DNA from: Piscicola geometra
Taxonomy: Eukaryota > Annelida > Clitellata > Hirudinida > Piscicolidae
Assembly: GCA_943735955.1 (NCBI GenBank)
Contig: OX030966.1
Location: 6,455,893 to 6,519,892 of the forward strand
Direction: 5' to 3'
Length of the DNA: 64,000 nucleotides
A model generated the notes under the pieces. It saw only the letters and a program-made list of their open reading frames with translations, had not been told where the DNA came from and searched no databases. Every line of letters starts with the position of its first letter. Position 1 is the first letter of the stretch. Below, piece after piece: positions 17,501-28,601 of the stretch. A program made the position numbers and the translations under genes.

Positions 17501-18371
17501 ATGGAAATGATGAGGGTTGCGATGATGATGATGATGATGATGAGTTTGAAGATAAAGATGGCGGGAAAAAGACTGATGAAAAGGAGAAAGAGGAGGAAAA
17601 ATATGGTTCTTTGGTTGCTGTCAAACCTGAGACTGTAGACTACAAAAATACAACTACTACTACTACTACAACTACTACTACTACTACTACTGCTACTACC
17701 GACGATGATACTACTCCAACTATTACTATGACCACCGCTGATAACAGAGATACAATTGAAGACACTTTAGAAAATACAGAAGTAGACATTAAAGCAGACA
17801 AAGTTGATGATGACGATGATAACGTTGGTGTGGATTATGAATATGATGATTCCATAGGTGCAAAGCTTCAGAGGGCAAGAGGTTCGTGAAAAGTTAATTT
17901 AAATTTCAAATCACTAGTTTTTAAATTTTCAAAATATATTGTATAAATATATTTCATGTGACTTAGATATTTTCTTTAGCAAAAAAGAGAGAGAGGAAGA
18001 GAAAATCAAATTTTAACCGGAAAGTAAGTCAGATAAAAGTCAAAAATATGTAGAAAAAAAAGAAAAAAATATTCAAATAAATAAAATACAATATAACGGG
18101 AATATTATCAACATAAATTATTTAATAAATAACTAATTTAAATTATAAAATCGAGCAGAACATAAAGGAAGAAGTAACCAGCGCCACATCGGCCACTGAC
18201 GACGTCACGCCGAATCTGAGCAGCCGAGTGGACACGTCAGACGATGACGTAGGCAGAAAGATCACCGAAAGTGGGTCAAGGCCTTCAAGGTCATCGTTTG
18301 ACCTTTCCGAGTCGGTGCCCACTTCGCCCGCGTCTGTGTGCACGTGAGTTGTGTGTGTGTGTGTGTGGTGG

Positions 18372-18418
<47 letters not shown>

Positions 18419-19069
18419 TGTGTGGTGGTGTGTGTGTGTGTGGTGGTGGTGTGTGTGTGTGTGTGTGTGGTGGTTGTGTGTGTGTGGTGGTTGTGTGTGT
18501 GTGTGTGGTGGTGTGTGTGTGGTTGTTGTTTTTGGTTGTTGGATGTGATGTGCCTTATAAAACTTCAACAACAACAAAATCAGCATTAACAACACAAACA
18601 ACATCAACACTTACCAACAACAACAACAACAGCAACGACACAGAGGATGACAGAGCTCATAAGACGTGGAGGAAGTCCATCATGCTGGTGTGGAGGAGCA
18701 TCGCTAACCACAAGTAGTTGTTGTGGTTGTTGTAGTTGTGGTTGTTGTTGTGGTTGTTGTAGTTGTGGTTGTTGTAGTTGTTGTAGTTGTGGTTGTTGTA
18801 GTTGTGGTTGTTGTAGTTGTGGTTGTTGTAGTTGTGGTTGTTGTTGTAGTTGTGGTTGTTGTAGTTGTGGTTGTTGTTGTAGTTGTGGTTGTTGTAGTAG
18901 TTGGGATTGTTGTTGTGCTGGTTGTAAGTTCAAACTTATATTTAAATGGCGGACTATTTTATTACAAGAATTTATAAAATAATCACACAACAATATCAAT
19001 AATAATAATAATAATAATAAAATCATCATCATCACCATTAACAAAATCACCTTCGTCACCATCATCACC

Positions 19070-19100
<31 letters not shown>

Positions 19101-20134
19101 CCAGGTTCGCCAACACCTTCATGCATCCGGTGACAGAGGACATTGCTCCAGGCTACAACGGCATTGTCTTCAAGTCAGCCATTCCAGAATTTATTCTTTA
19201 AAATACTTTTTTGTTTTTATGCTCTCATTTAATTTTTGAGAGTTACGCCATGTCAATAATAATATTCGTCGTTTTGTATTGTATTGTGTTTAAGAATAAA
19301 AAAGGTTTTAAAATTAGAATGTGGGATTTTTCGCTACTGTGGTTTGATTCCGATGGGATTTAATTGAAGCTTTATAACGCTTGAATGTCAACCCACCCTT
19401 AAACCTACCCTAACCTCACTCTTTAAAGGAGGTTCCAAAACCTCATCCCTTCACTCCATCCATCGTCTCCGTCCACCTCTTCCACATCCACCCAACAGAC
19501 CAATGGATTTGAGCACAATCCGTAAAAACCTCGACACTGGGGTCATTAGATCGACCCGGGAATTTCAGCGTGACGTCATGCTCATGTTTACAAACGCCCT
19601 GATGTACAATACGTCATCGCATGACGTACACAACATGGCGAAAACTATGTATCGAGATGCTATGAGTGATATAGAGGTGTGTTTTGTGTGTTTGTGTGTG
19701 TGCGTGTGTATGTGTGTGTGTCTGTATGTATTTGTGCACGTGACTTTTGTTAGCAATAAAACATTAATTTTTAATTAATTAATTTGATTGCACAAAAACT
19801 GATTTTTCCAACAGCAATTCGTGAGCACGCAAGCGATGGTCAGCTCTGAAACCAAGTTGCTGAGGACACTGAGAAGGGTTGATGCTAGTGACAAGGTGAC
19901 CCGAGGATGATGATGTTGATGATGATGATGGTCGTGGTAGTGATGGTGGTGATGATGATAATAATGATGATAACTATATTCTAATAAAATTTAAATAATG
20001 AACTTTATAGCAGTATTTCAATTTTAGCCTTCTTCAACATTTTTTTTCCATTTTTTTAGGAGGAAGAGACGAAGAAAAAGAAGACGATAGATTCTGACGT
20101 CACCACTCCAGTTATCAAGAAAAGAAAACACTGA
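14530..20134 (+). CDS. BRD8: BRD8 bromodomain protein (TIP60/NuA4 subunit)
   Basis: BRD8 is a nuclear subunit of the TIP60/NuA4 acetyltransferase that reads acetylated histones. Sixteen phase-consistent exons give 1000 aa: 14530-14545, 14730-14808, 14915-14984, 15079-15128, 15243-15299, 15448-15510, 15665-15745, 15890-15921, 16040-17881, 17980-18023, 18159-18343, 18633-18713, 19105-19173, 19499-19676, 19815-19895, 20060-20134. The N-terminal SANT-like part reads GWSVKEKLALASAVIRSGDQ and is followed by a coiled coil. The C-terminal bromodomain starts at TWRKSIMLVWRSIANHK and includes HPVTEDIAPGYNGIV, PMDLSTIRKNL and MLMFTNALMYNTSSHDV, with the acetyl-lysine-binding Asn in MYN. The start codon is on a 16-base exon (MSDIL) with donor GTAAAT. 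Exon 9 (614 codons) is almost entirely Thr/Ser-rich, then Asp/Glu-rich, coded by ACT and GAT repeats. AATAAA lies at about 20229. Confidence 0.94.
18346..18545 (+). repeat. (GT)n/(GGT)n at 5' end of BRD8 intron 11
   Basis: GT array with GGTG interruptions starting inside the donor GTGAGTTGTGTG. The same intron ends in AAC/CAA-rich sequence running into the acceptor at 18632. Confidence 0.95.
18715..18925 (+). repeat. 15-bp tandem repeat TGTAGTTGTGGTTGT
   Basis: About fourteen imperfect copies of a 15-base TTG/GGT unit start immediately at the BRD8 intron-12 donor (AA then GTAGTTG). The intron's other end is ATC/ACC-rich (19020-19104). Long Val, Cys or Gln ORFs here are frame artefacts of the repeat. 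Confidence 0.9.
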
Positions 20135-20310
20135 CTATAAAATCATTTCATTCTTCCATTTGTGTTTGAATGTGTCTCATTTTATGAATATTTGTGTTTG
20201 TTTTTGTATTTATTAGTTCAATGAATAGAAATAAAAAACGTTTAATTTTGTTACATAAAAAAATGTAATCTAACAAATCAAGATTTTGATGTTTAGTAAA
20301 ACCTAATTAT

Positions 20311-20367
20311 AGTTTTCAGTCTCGGAGGTTTCATTCAAATTGTAGTTTTTTCTATATAAGTAGTAAG
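20311..20367 (+). promoter_or_regulatory. ANAPC7 5' UTR with orphan splice acceptor
   Basis: A strong acceptor-like TATAGTTTTCAG ends at 20319, 48 bases before the ANAPC7 start codon and about 85 bases after the BRD8 poly(A) signal. No matching donor is obvious in the gap. It could serve a 5' UTR intron starting further upstream, or a trans-spliced leader. Confidence 0.35.
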
Positions 20368-21158
20368 ATGTTTCTGGAGTATCTGAAAAACCTATACGAT
20401 TCAGAACTTTACGAAGATGTCAAACTTCTGGTCAGACAATCATTTTGCCATTTAAAACTTGCACATCTGAATTTATTAAATAAATTTGATTTATTTCTCA
20501 ACTTATTCAGAAATTTCAAAATAAAATAAAAATTAATACAATGCAACATTTTATTCAGCTTGCAAAAAATATAATACTTGTTCAATTCTTTAAAATATCT
20601 TTAAAAATTGCAGGCTTCTACTTTCTTTTCATCTCAGTCCTTCAAGGAAGACCCCACTCTGACGAACTGCTGCCAAATCTACTACATCCATGCAGACGCT
20701 CACTTCCAAACGCAAGATTATCACTCCGCACTGGTATTGTTCTTTTTTATTGAATCTATATGCATATCATTAAAATTATTTTAATTAAACACCATCTCTA
20801 ACGCGCATATAATTTTTTAATAAATTTGCATCAAAACTGAAAGTTTCCATATTTTCCATATTTTCAGCTCAATTGGAATATGTTGGCTAACATTTGCCTT
20901 TGAATTCATTTATTTAAAAGAAATTTTGTTTTAATGTTTTTATTGTTTTGCAATTTTCAGAAATTTTACAGAAATGCTTTGCAAACACGCTCGCTGGTGA
21001 AGGGTAGAGGAAGGAAGGGGGTGGTGAGCATTCTTATTATCAAATCTGTCTTACAAAATCTGAATATAATTGTAAAACTTTATACTATTATAATGAATAA
21101 CCAATATTACATATAATAAATATTTTCATAAAACTGACCACCCCACATCATCATCATT

Positions 21159-21210
<52 letters not shown>

Positions 21211-24200
21211 GGAGTTGAGATCGGAGCGTGATGTGAAGTACCTCCAATACCAGTGTTACATCAAGTTGAAGATGTACAAGGAGGCCCTGGCTGTGGTGGG
21301 TGGGGAGGGGGGTAGGTGGTGGGGGGTGGGTATGGTGGGTGGTTGTGGTGGGAAGGGTAGACGTGATGATATAATTGTAAATGTATTATTATAATATAAT
21401 TATAATTAAAAACTCTATTTTTTATCATCACTAAGACTACTTTCATCATCATCTTCATCATCATCTTCATCATCATCATCATCGCCACCACAGCTGGAAA
21501 GCATTCCAGGAAAGATAATGACCGTCGCCATGAAGATTGCTAAAGCCAAGCTCCTCACCAAGGTTGTCATGGTGATGATGACGATGATGATGATGATGAC
21601 GACGATGAGGATGATGATGATGATGATAATGATGACGATGAGGACGATGATGATGATGATGACGACGATGAGGATGATGATGATGATGATAATGATGACG
21701 ATGAGGATGATGATGATGACGATGAACCATCACAGTTGAACGGGGATGAGGGGATGGCGTTGGGCTTGTATAGGGAGGTGATGCAGCAACAACCACTCTC
21801 CTTCACCGCCATCCAGGCATACCTCCTCCTCGGCTCGTATTAGTTGTATTTATATTATTGTTGTTTTCATTATTATTCTTATTATTCTTTTTAGGGATAA
21901 TAGGGAAAATGATTGCTATTAAAATAGTTATAATCTCTGTCATAATCATCATCATTATCATCATCATCATCCTCATCATCCTCATCATCATCAGGAGGCA
22001 AGGTGGATGAAGTGATGAAGACGCTTGAAACTCATTTGAAGGCGAATTCTGATCTGCTTAAGTGGTGAGTGATGATGATGATGATGATGATGAAGGAGGT
22101 GGAAGTGGTGATGATGATGATGAGGGTGTTTATGATGACGGTGGTAGAGGGAGTGGTTGTGTTGAATGGCATCCCCACCTTCCCTACACACACACACACA
22201 CAAAGACGCACACATACACTCCACAGGGTCACGACATGGACAAAGGCGCAGGCACTGGGTGTGGGCGAGGGGGAGTGGGCGAGGGGGGGTGACATGTTGA
22301 ACGAGCTGAGCACCAGGGGCACGACCGTCAACACGCAGGTCATGTCGCAAGCAGCGTACATGTATTTTCTGATGGGAAATTATGAGAAGGCCCTGGAGCT
22401 GTTCAAATGGGTGGGTTGTTGGTGGCTGTGGCTTTGGGTTTGGAAGAGGGAGGGGTGAAGGGGGGTTGGGGTGGTTTTTATTTGTGGAAAGGAGGGTGGT
22501 TTTTTAAGCCAATTTGTTATCATGAATATGTTTATTATTATGAATTAGAACAAATATTAGCTTCAATATTACGTATAATATATTCATAATTTTGCGGCAT
22601 TTAAATCACAATAATAAAGATTATAAAAAATATATAAATAGATTCGCGACAACAACTCGCTGCAATACAACCACCTCGACTGCTACGCCTTCATCCTCTA
22701 CCACAACACGCCCTCCTGCCCCGTCCTCGAAAGGTGGTCCATGGGCGAGGGGTGGTCCGTGGGCGAGGGGTGGTCCATGGGCGAGGGGTGGTCCATGGGC
22801 GAGGGGTGGTCCATGGGCGAGGGGTGGTCCATGGGCGAGGGGTGGTCCATGGGCGAGGGGTGGTCCATGGGCGAGGAGTGGTCCGTGGGCGAGAGGTGGT
22901 CCGTGAGGGAGGGGTGATCCGTGAGGGAGTTTAACCGCGAAAATGGTGAAAGTGGTGAAATTAGTTTTTGGGGTAAATCAAATGATTTATTTCAGACTCT
23001 TCCGCAATTCTATACACTAAATCTTCGGTGCCGACACACAAAAATCTTGTAACGCCCCCCTCCCACCTTCCCTCAAAAAAACTAACCCTTCTCCACCACT
23101 CTCAATCCAACCCTAATACCACCACCACTCTCACCACCACCGCCGCCACCACCACCACCACCGCCAGCCTCGCCACCAAGAGCCAATACTTTCCGGACAA
23201 CGTGGTGGAGGCGTGGATCATCAACGGCTACTACCACCTCTCCTTCGATCGGCCCAGCAAGGCATTCTTCTTCGCTCAAAAAGTGGGAGGGGGTGATGGT
23301 AATGGGTTTGGGGAGGGAGGAGGAGAAGAGGGTGGGTGATGGTGTTTTGTGGTTCGTTGGGGTGGGGGGGAGGGGGGGAAGTGATAGTGATGGGTTTGGG
23401 GAGGGAGGGGGAGGAAAGGGTGGGTGATGGTGGTTTGTGGTGAGGAAGATGAGATGGTGGTTCAAAAAAAATGGATTTTCATAAATTTAGAAATTATAAA
23501 TAACAGTGATGATGATGAAGATGCTTGTGAAATTATAGTGATGATGATGATGAGGAAGTAATAAGGATGATGATGATGATACTGGGGATAAGTATGACTC
23601 TAAAAATAAAAATGCGAAAAAAATATTCAATAAGTTTAAAACTCACCGGCTTTCTAAACCACCAATCAAGGCTTTGCAATTAGATCTGCAAAACTTCGAA
23701 GCTCTCCTATTGGCTGGCATTTCTCTCAGCAGCCAATCAGATTACGTGGAAGCTCTGGTGCACTTGCGATTGGCCATTCAGACTTGCACCCATCGCTACG
23801 AACCCTACTACTGTTCGTTGGGGGTTGGAGTTGAAGGAGGGAGGGGGGGGAGGGAGAGGGAGGGGGGATAAGCAGGGGGAAGTAGTAAGGGGGTGTGGTG
23901 GAATAAAGGGTTTGTACAAACTTAAATTATATTTGAATTTCATCATTTATCTATTCTCACAAGTTTTGAAATTGTATCCACCTACTTCATCCATCAAACT
24001 CTTCATTCCATCACCTGCCCACCTACCCAACCCACTCATCCACCACTAACCCAATCACCCACCAACTCACTCATCCACCAACTAACCCACTAACCAACCC
24101 ACCCTCCCACCCACCCAGACGTGGCAGAGATTTACTGGAAGACCGACAGGAAGGCAGAAGCCAGGGCGGTCGCCTTCGACTACCAGCAGCAGTTTCCCTC

Positions 24201-26704
24201 ATCGCGCTCCTATACAGTGAGTGAGATGGGTAAAACTGGGAGAGGGAGGTGGAGGGAGAGATTCCATAGTTTAATTGGTTTAATTGGTTTTTTAATTGAT
24301 TTAATTGGTTTTTTAATTGATTTAATTGGTTTTTTTAATGATTTACTTGGTTTTTTAATTGATTTACTTGGTTTTTTAATTGATTTACTTGGTTTTTTAA
24401 TTGATTTACTTGGTTTTTTAATTGATTTAATTGGTTTTTTAATTGATTTAATAGTTTGTTTTAATTGTTTTAAGTGCTTTAGTTGTTTTTTAATTGATTT
24501 AACATCATTGAAACAGCTGCACGCTTCAGTTCTCATCAAGGATAAGAAATTCAGCATTGATACGGTTAGATTAATATTAAAATATATAATATTAATAATA
24601 ATAATAATAATCATCATCATCATCATCTCCAAATAAAATCACTGAAAAGCATTTTTCAAGCACCACCACCATGCCATCACATCCCAACCACCACTTCAAC
24701 CACAACTACCATACACCACCACATCACTCCCACCACCACACACAACCGCCACAGTATCACACACAACCACAACCACCACCACAGTACCACACACAACCAC
24801 AACAACCACCACCACACAACCACACACAACCACCACCACACACATCCACCACCACACAACCACACACAACCACCACAGTACCACACACAACCACAACACA
24901 ACCACCACAGTACCACACACAACCACAACAACCACCACCACAGTACTACACACAACCACGCGCAACCACCACCACACAACCACAACAACCACACACAACC
25001 ACCACACAACCACACGCAACCACCACCACAGTACCACACACAACAGCCACACACAACCACACGCAACCACCACCACAGTACCACACACAACCACAACAAC
25101 CACCACCACACAACCACACACAACCACCACAACACCACATACAACCACACACAACCACCACCACAGTACCACATACAACCACCACAGTACCACACACAAC
25201 CACAACAACCACCACCACAACACCACACACAACCACAACAACCACCACCACAGTATCACACACAACAACCACACACAACCACCACCACAGTATCACACAC
25301 AACCACAATCACACGCAACCACCACCACAGTACCAACAAGCTCAAATGCTACTGCGCAAGGCGCTCTTCCTCGACTCGGAGAACCTCAACGCCATAGAAC
25401 TGCTCGTCAGGGTGATCCAGTCGCTTAATGGAGACGAAGAAGCCGTCGAGTTGTGCGTGGGATGGATGGATGGATGGATGGAAGATGGAAGATGGGCGTG
25501 GGATGGATGGATGGATGGAAGATGGATGAAAGATGGGGTTGTGGGTGGGGTGGAGTTGTGGATGGATGGAAGATGTGGGTTGTGGATGTGAGTTGGGGGA
25601 TGGAGTTGTGGATGGGGTTGTGGGTTGGGATGGAGTGGGATGGGTGGAGTGGAGTTGTGCGTGAGATGGGGGTGGGTGGGATGAACAAGGGGTGTTGGGA
25701 AATTGGATAAAGTAGGAATGGGGTTGGATGGAGTGGAGATGGAGTTAGGTAGAAGATAACTACCACCACCACCACTACTATCATCACCACCACCCGTCAC
25801 CAGTTTGGAGGAGCACTCACCTAAGAAGCAAGTAGCTAGATATCACAAACTACTCGCCAGTATCTACCTCAAGGTTGTCACTCATCCATCAATCCATTCA
25901 TCCATCCATCAGTGCATCCATTCATCCATCCATCAATGCATCCATCCATCAATACATTCATCCATCCATTCACCCATTACTAGGTAGTTAGTTTTGGAAG
26001 CCATTTATGAATGTATCTTTCCAATACATTCATTTGCTCCATCTATTAACGCGTTAGATCTTTTTCAGATAAAAGGCAAGAAAGTCAAAGCGCTCGATCA
26101 CATCATTGTAGCCAAGAGGTAGGTTGCCATACAAGTATCCCATTCATGCATGAATCCATGCTTTCATCCATCCATGCTGTCATAAACAGATCCTTGCATC
26201 CATAAATTCATCCATCCATCCATGCATTCATAAACAGATCCTTGCATCCATAAATTCATTCATGAATTCATCCATCCATCCATGCATCAACCCATGCATT
26301 CATCCATCAACCCATGCATCCATGCATGCAGGCTTGACCTTTCTTCAGCCTCTCGCAAGTCAGGGGCACCACTCTCTTTCTTCCAAGAAGACTCCAGCGA
26401 TGGAGAGGTGGTCATGATGATGATGATGTTTTTGATGATGATAAAGGTGTAGATGATGATGGTGTTGATAATGATAAAGGTGTAGATGATGTTGTTGATG
26501 ATGATGAAGGTGTTGATGATAATGGTTTAGATAATAATGATGGTGTTGATGATAATGATGATGGTGTAGATAATGATGTTTTTTATAACTACAACTATCA
26601 CCACCACCACCACACTGTCACAGATGGAGCAGCTATCAGGTTTCAGCAAGGTAGAAGAAATATTTCTGGATGATAGCTCGCCATTTGTGTCTCCAGATGG
26701 TTGA
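20368..26704 (+). CDS. ANAPC7: APC7/ANAPC7, anaphase-promoting complex TPR subunit
   Basis: APC7 is a tetratricopeptide-repeat scaffold subunit of the anaphase-promoting complex, the E3 ligase that drives mitotic exit. Eighteen exons give about 546 aa (human about 565): 20368-20430, 20614-20733, 20961-21020, 21212-21295, 21494-21562, 21736-~21832, 21995-22064, 22227-22410, 22642-22733, 23168-23282, 23671-23812, 24119-24216, 24517-24564, 25331-25452, 25804-25873, 26069-26118, 26332-26407, 26624-26704. TPR-type helices include [95 protein letters not shown] and [20 protein letters not shown]. Order and spacing follow human ANAPC7. The exon 6/7 junction needs a non-canonical donor to keep frame. 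Nearly every intron contains simple repeats. AATAAA lies at about 26740. Confidence 0.93.
21133..21211 (+). repeat. (ATC)n ending in the acceptor of ANAPC7 exon 4
   Basis: About 25 CAT/ATC units that end as ATCATCATCAG, the splice acceptor itself. There is no separate polypyrimidine tract. Confidence 0.95.
21567..21728 (+). repeat. (GAT)n filling ANAPC7 intron 5
   Basis: GAT/GAC array occupying almost the whole intron between exons 5 and 6. Reading straight through would meet a stop after the repeat, so it is intronic. Confidence 0.9.
22734..22925 (+). repeat. 18-bp tandem repeat duplicating a splice donor
   Basis: About ten copies of GGTGGTCCATGGGCGAGG. The first copy begins exactly at the donor of ANAPC7 exon 9, so each unit repeats the AGG/GTGGTCC context. 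Later copies drift (GTGAGGGAG). Confidence 0.92.
24258..24500 (+). repeat. 21-bp tandem repeat, TTTTTTAATTGATTTACTTGG
   Basis: About ten imperfect copies of a T-rich 21-base unit in ANAPC7 intron 12, a few bases upstream of the acceptor at 24516. It could act as an extended polypyrimidine tract. Confidence 0.85.
24661..25330 (+). repeat. 670-bp CCACCACACAAC-type repeat before ANAPC7 exon 14
   Basis: Long A/C-only array of CCACCACAGTACCACACACAACCACAACAA-like units with essentially no G. It runs directly into the acceptor (ACCACCACAG) of exon 14. The His/Gln/Pro/Thr ORF across it is a repeat artefact whose end overlaps the real exon. Confidence 0.93.
25455..25745 (+). repeat. (GGAT)n and GGGTTGTGGA repeats
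   Basis: G/T/A-rich repeats starting right after the ANAPC7 exon-14 donor. The same intron closes with (ACC)n(ATC)n at 25755-25803. Confidence 0.9.
25875..26330 (+). repeat. (CATC)n/(CATG)n arrays
   Basis: CATCCATTCATC arrays at 25880-25975 and 26130-26330 in ANAPC7 introns 15 and 16. The second ends as CATGCATGCAG, the acceptor of exon 17. Confidence 0.92.
26411..26580 (+). repeat. (GAT)n after ANAPC7 exon-17 donor
   Basis: GATGATGATG and GGTGTTGATGAT units follow donor GTGGTC. The intron ends with ACCACCACCACC before the acceptor at 26623. Confidence 0.92.
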
Positions 26705-27430
26705 GCGAGGCGCTTCACTTTTTAAATTAAGATTTAAAAAATAAATTTTGATTTATATTTTATTCATTTTAAACGTATTTTCAATTTTTTTAATGATTTA
26801 ATACGTATTCGAACACCTTTCATTGTATTTTTTCTCGTATAATTTTCACGATTCAGTATAAGCAGTGTTTTCTTGATTAATCACTTAAATAGAAAATAAA
26901 TTAAATTTGCAAAATAGAAAAAATAATTTATAAACAAACTTGTAAACATTATTAAATAGTGGGAAATATATAGAACAATAAGGTGGATAAGAACTACACA
27001 CAGCTGAATATAGTTCAAAATGTGGATATATCAATGAAAGTGAAAATTGAAATAGATTTATAATCAATGAATAATTAAAATGATCAATAAATAGGTTTCA
27101 AAATTTACTTTTAACTTTGCAATAACTCCATAAACATGATTGAAATAGAAAGGATAGTTGTACATCATGCAAAAGCGTGCTAAAGACTAAATCATATGCA
27201 AAAGTAGGTTATATAAAATTCGATGATTAGTGTGCTTCTGGTCGGTGAGATTAATATATCATTCTTTATCATCATCATCATCACCCCAATCATCTTCATG
27301 ATCCCCATCATAAGCATCATTATTGGATATTTTCTAAATATTAAGAAAAACCCTCATTTCCACTCACTGCACCACCATCATCAACATATCCACCCATCCA
27401 GCATCACCATCATCTCCTCTCTTACACCAC
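26705..27430. other. intergenic, convergent 3' ends
   Basis: AT-rich spacer between the stop codons of ANAPC7 (+) and glutaredoxin (-). It has a short ATC patch at 27265-27320 and CACC/CATC sequence near 27370-27415. I see no gene in it. Confidence 0.6.
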
Positions 27431-28163
27431 TCAGAACTGTGCGTTGGCATCCTTGAGGATCTGCATCAGCTTGCCCGCTTTGTGCAGTGCCTCAGTGTCC
27501 GAACAGCCCCCGATGTACTTGCCCCCCACAAACACCTGCGGCACCTATGACCAAAAAAAAGAATTTATTTAGATGAGAAAGATAAATAAATAAAGTTATA
27601 TTAATTAATGAAACATTTAAAGTAAATACAATTTTTACAAGGTTAAAACACATATAAGCATGTTCTCCCAGACATTCAAGTCTAGTGGTTAGAATGATCT
27701 ACTCACAGTAGTGGAACCAGTCAGCTGGGCAAGGGCTGCTTGAATTTCTGCACAGTTCGCCATGCCATCAATCTCCTCTGCCTCAAACAACACCCCAATC
27801 TGCTTCAGCAACTTTTGAAATAAATGAAATAGATTTAATAATTATACACTAATTATCATACTATGATAGAAAAGAGTTTGGTTTAGACTCTAAACCTTAG
27901 AAAAAGCTAATTTTATTTATAAGTTTTTGGGTTATTTTGATTTATTAAAAGCATAAAATTATACCTTTTGGGTGATGAAATAAAATATTTATAACTCAGT
28001 TATTAACTGGTATCATCTTTAAAGTTTAAAGATAATTAAGGTTTAAGGCTTAAACTTTAAGCATATGTGTGCTCACTTGTTTGGCCTTAATGCAGTAAGG
28101 ACAATAGCTCTTGGAGAAGACAAATACGGTGTGTTTGCTGATCTGAGCTTGGACGTGCTGCAT
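27431..28163 (-). CDS. GLRX: dithiol glutaredoxin
   Basis: Glutaredoxins are small thioredoxin-fold enzymes that use glutathione to reduce protein disulfides and glutathionylated cysteines. Minus-strand exons 28163-28077, 27811-27707 and 27544-27431 give 101 aa with all introns in phase 0. The active site is SYCPYC, the dithiol class. The second exon ends in TGSTT and the third starts VPQVF, giving the conserved TVP cis-proline loop. VFVGGKYIGGCSDTEAL is the glutathione-binding GG and CSD region. There is no evident signal or transit peptide, so it is probably cytosolic. The length is normal for GLRX. A repeat element arm begins only about 190 bases upstream of the start codon, so the promoter is squeezed or derived from it. 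Confidence 0.97.
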
Positions 28164-28601
28164 GGTGCCTGAGGTTTAGAGCTGTGTGGGATTAAGATAT
28201 TTTATTTTTAATGATTAATTATTTACTATTAGATTGCTTTCGTAAAATAAGAATAACTAATTCGGCTTACTTTGAAAATTTAATATTTTAAAGTATTATG
28301 AATAAAAATAAAATCTATGTAAATTAATCTTACATAGATTTCTTGAGTAAAGTGGTGTAGGTTGAAGATAAACTGCACACCAAAGAAAGCGCGCTGCATG
28401 TGTTAAATGCACATTTTCTTTTGCACATGATCTGCGTTTTATCCATTTTATTTTTACCTTTTAAAAATTGATATTTTATTTTATTGATATTGATCTTTTA
28501 AAAAAATCAATTTCCTAATAATTGAAGCAAAACCTAAATATTAAAAATTCAGTTTATGTACTTTTATTGTCCTTCACTTTTACTATTTTCGTCTCATTTT
28601 C

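Noticed and set aside
22592..22934. Gly/Trp/Ala/Arg-rich and Val/His-Gly-rich ORFs
   Set aside because: The 18-bp repeat is open in several frames; only the first 92 bases (22642-22733) are an APC7 exon.
24671..25308. 306-aa His/Gln/Thr ORF and 120-192-aa minus-strand Cys/Val/Trp ORFs
   Set aside because: Products of the A/C-only intronic repeat; only the end of the plus frame (from 25331) is coding.
24661..25330. CRISPR-like array
   Set aside because: Repeats are irregular, with no unique spacers, in a eukaryotic intron.
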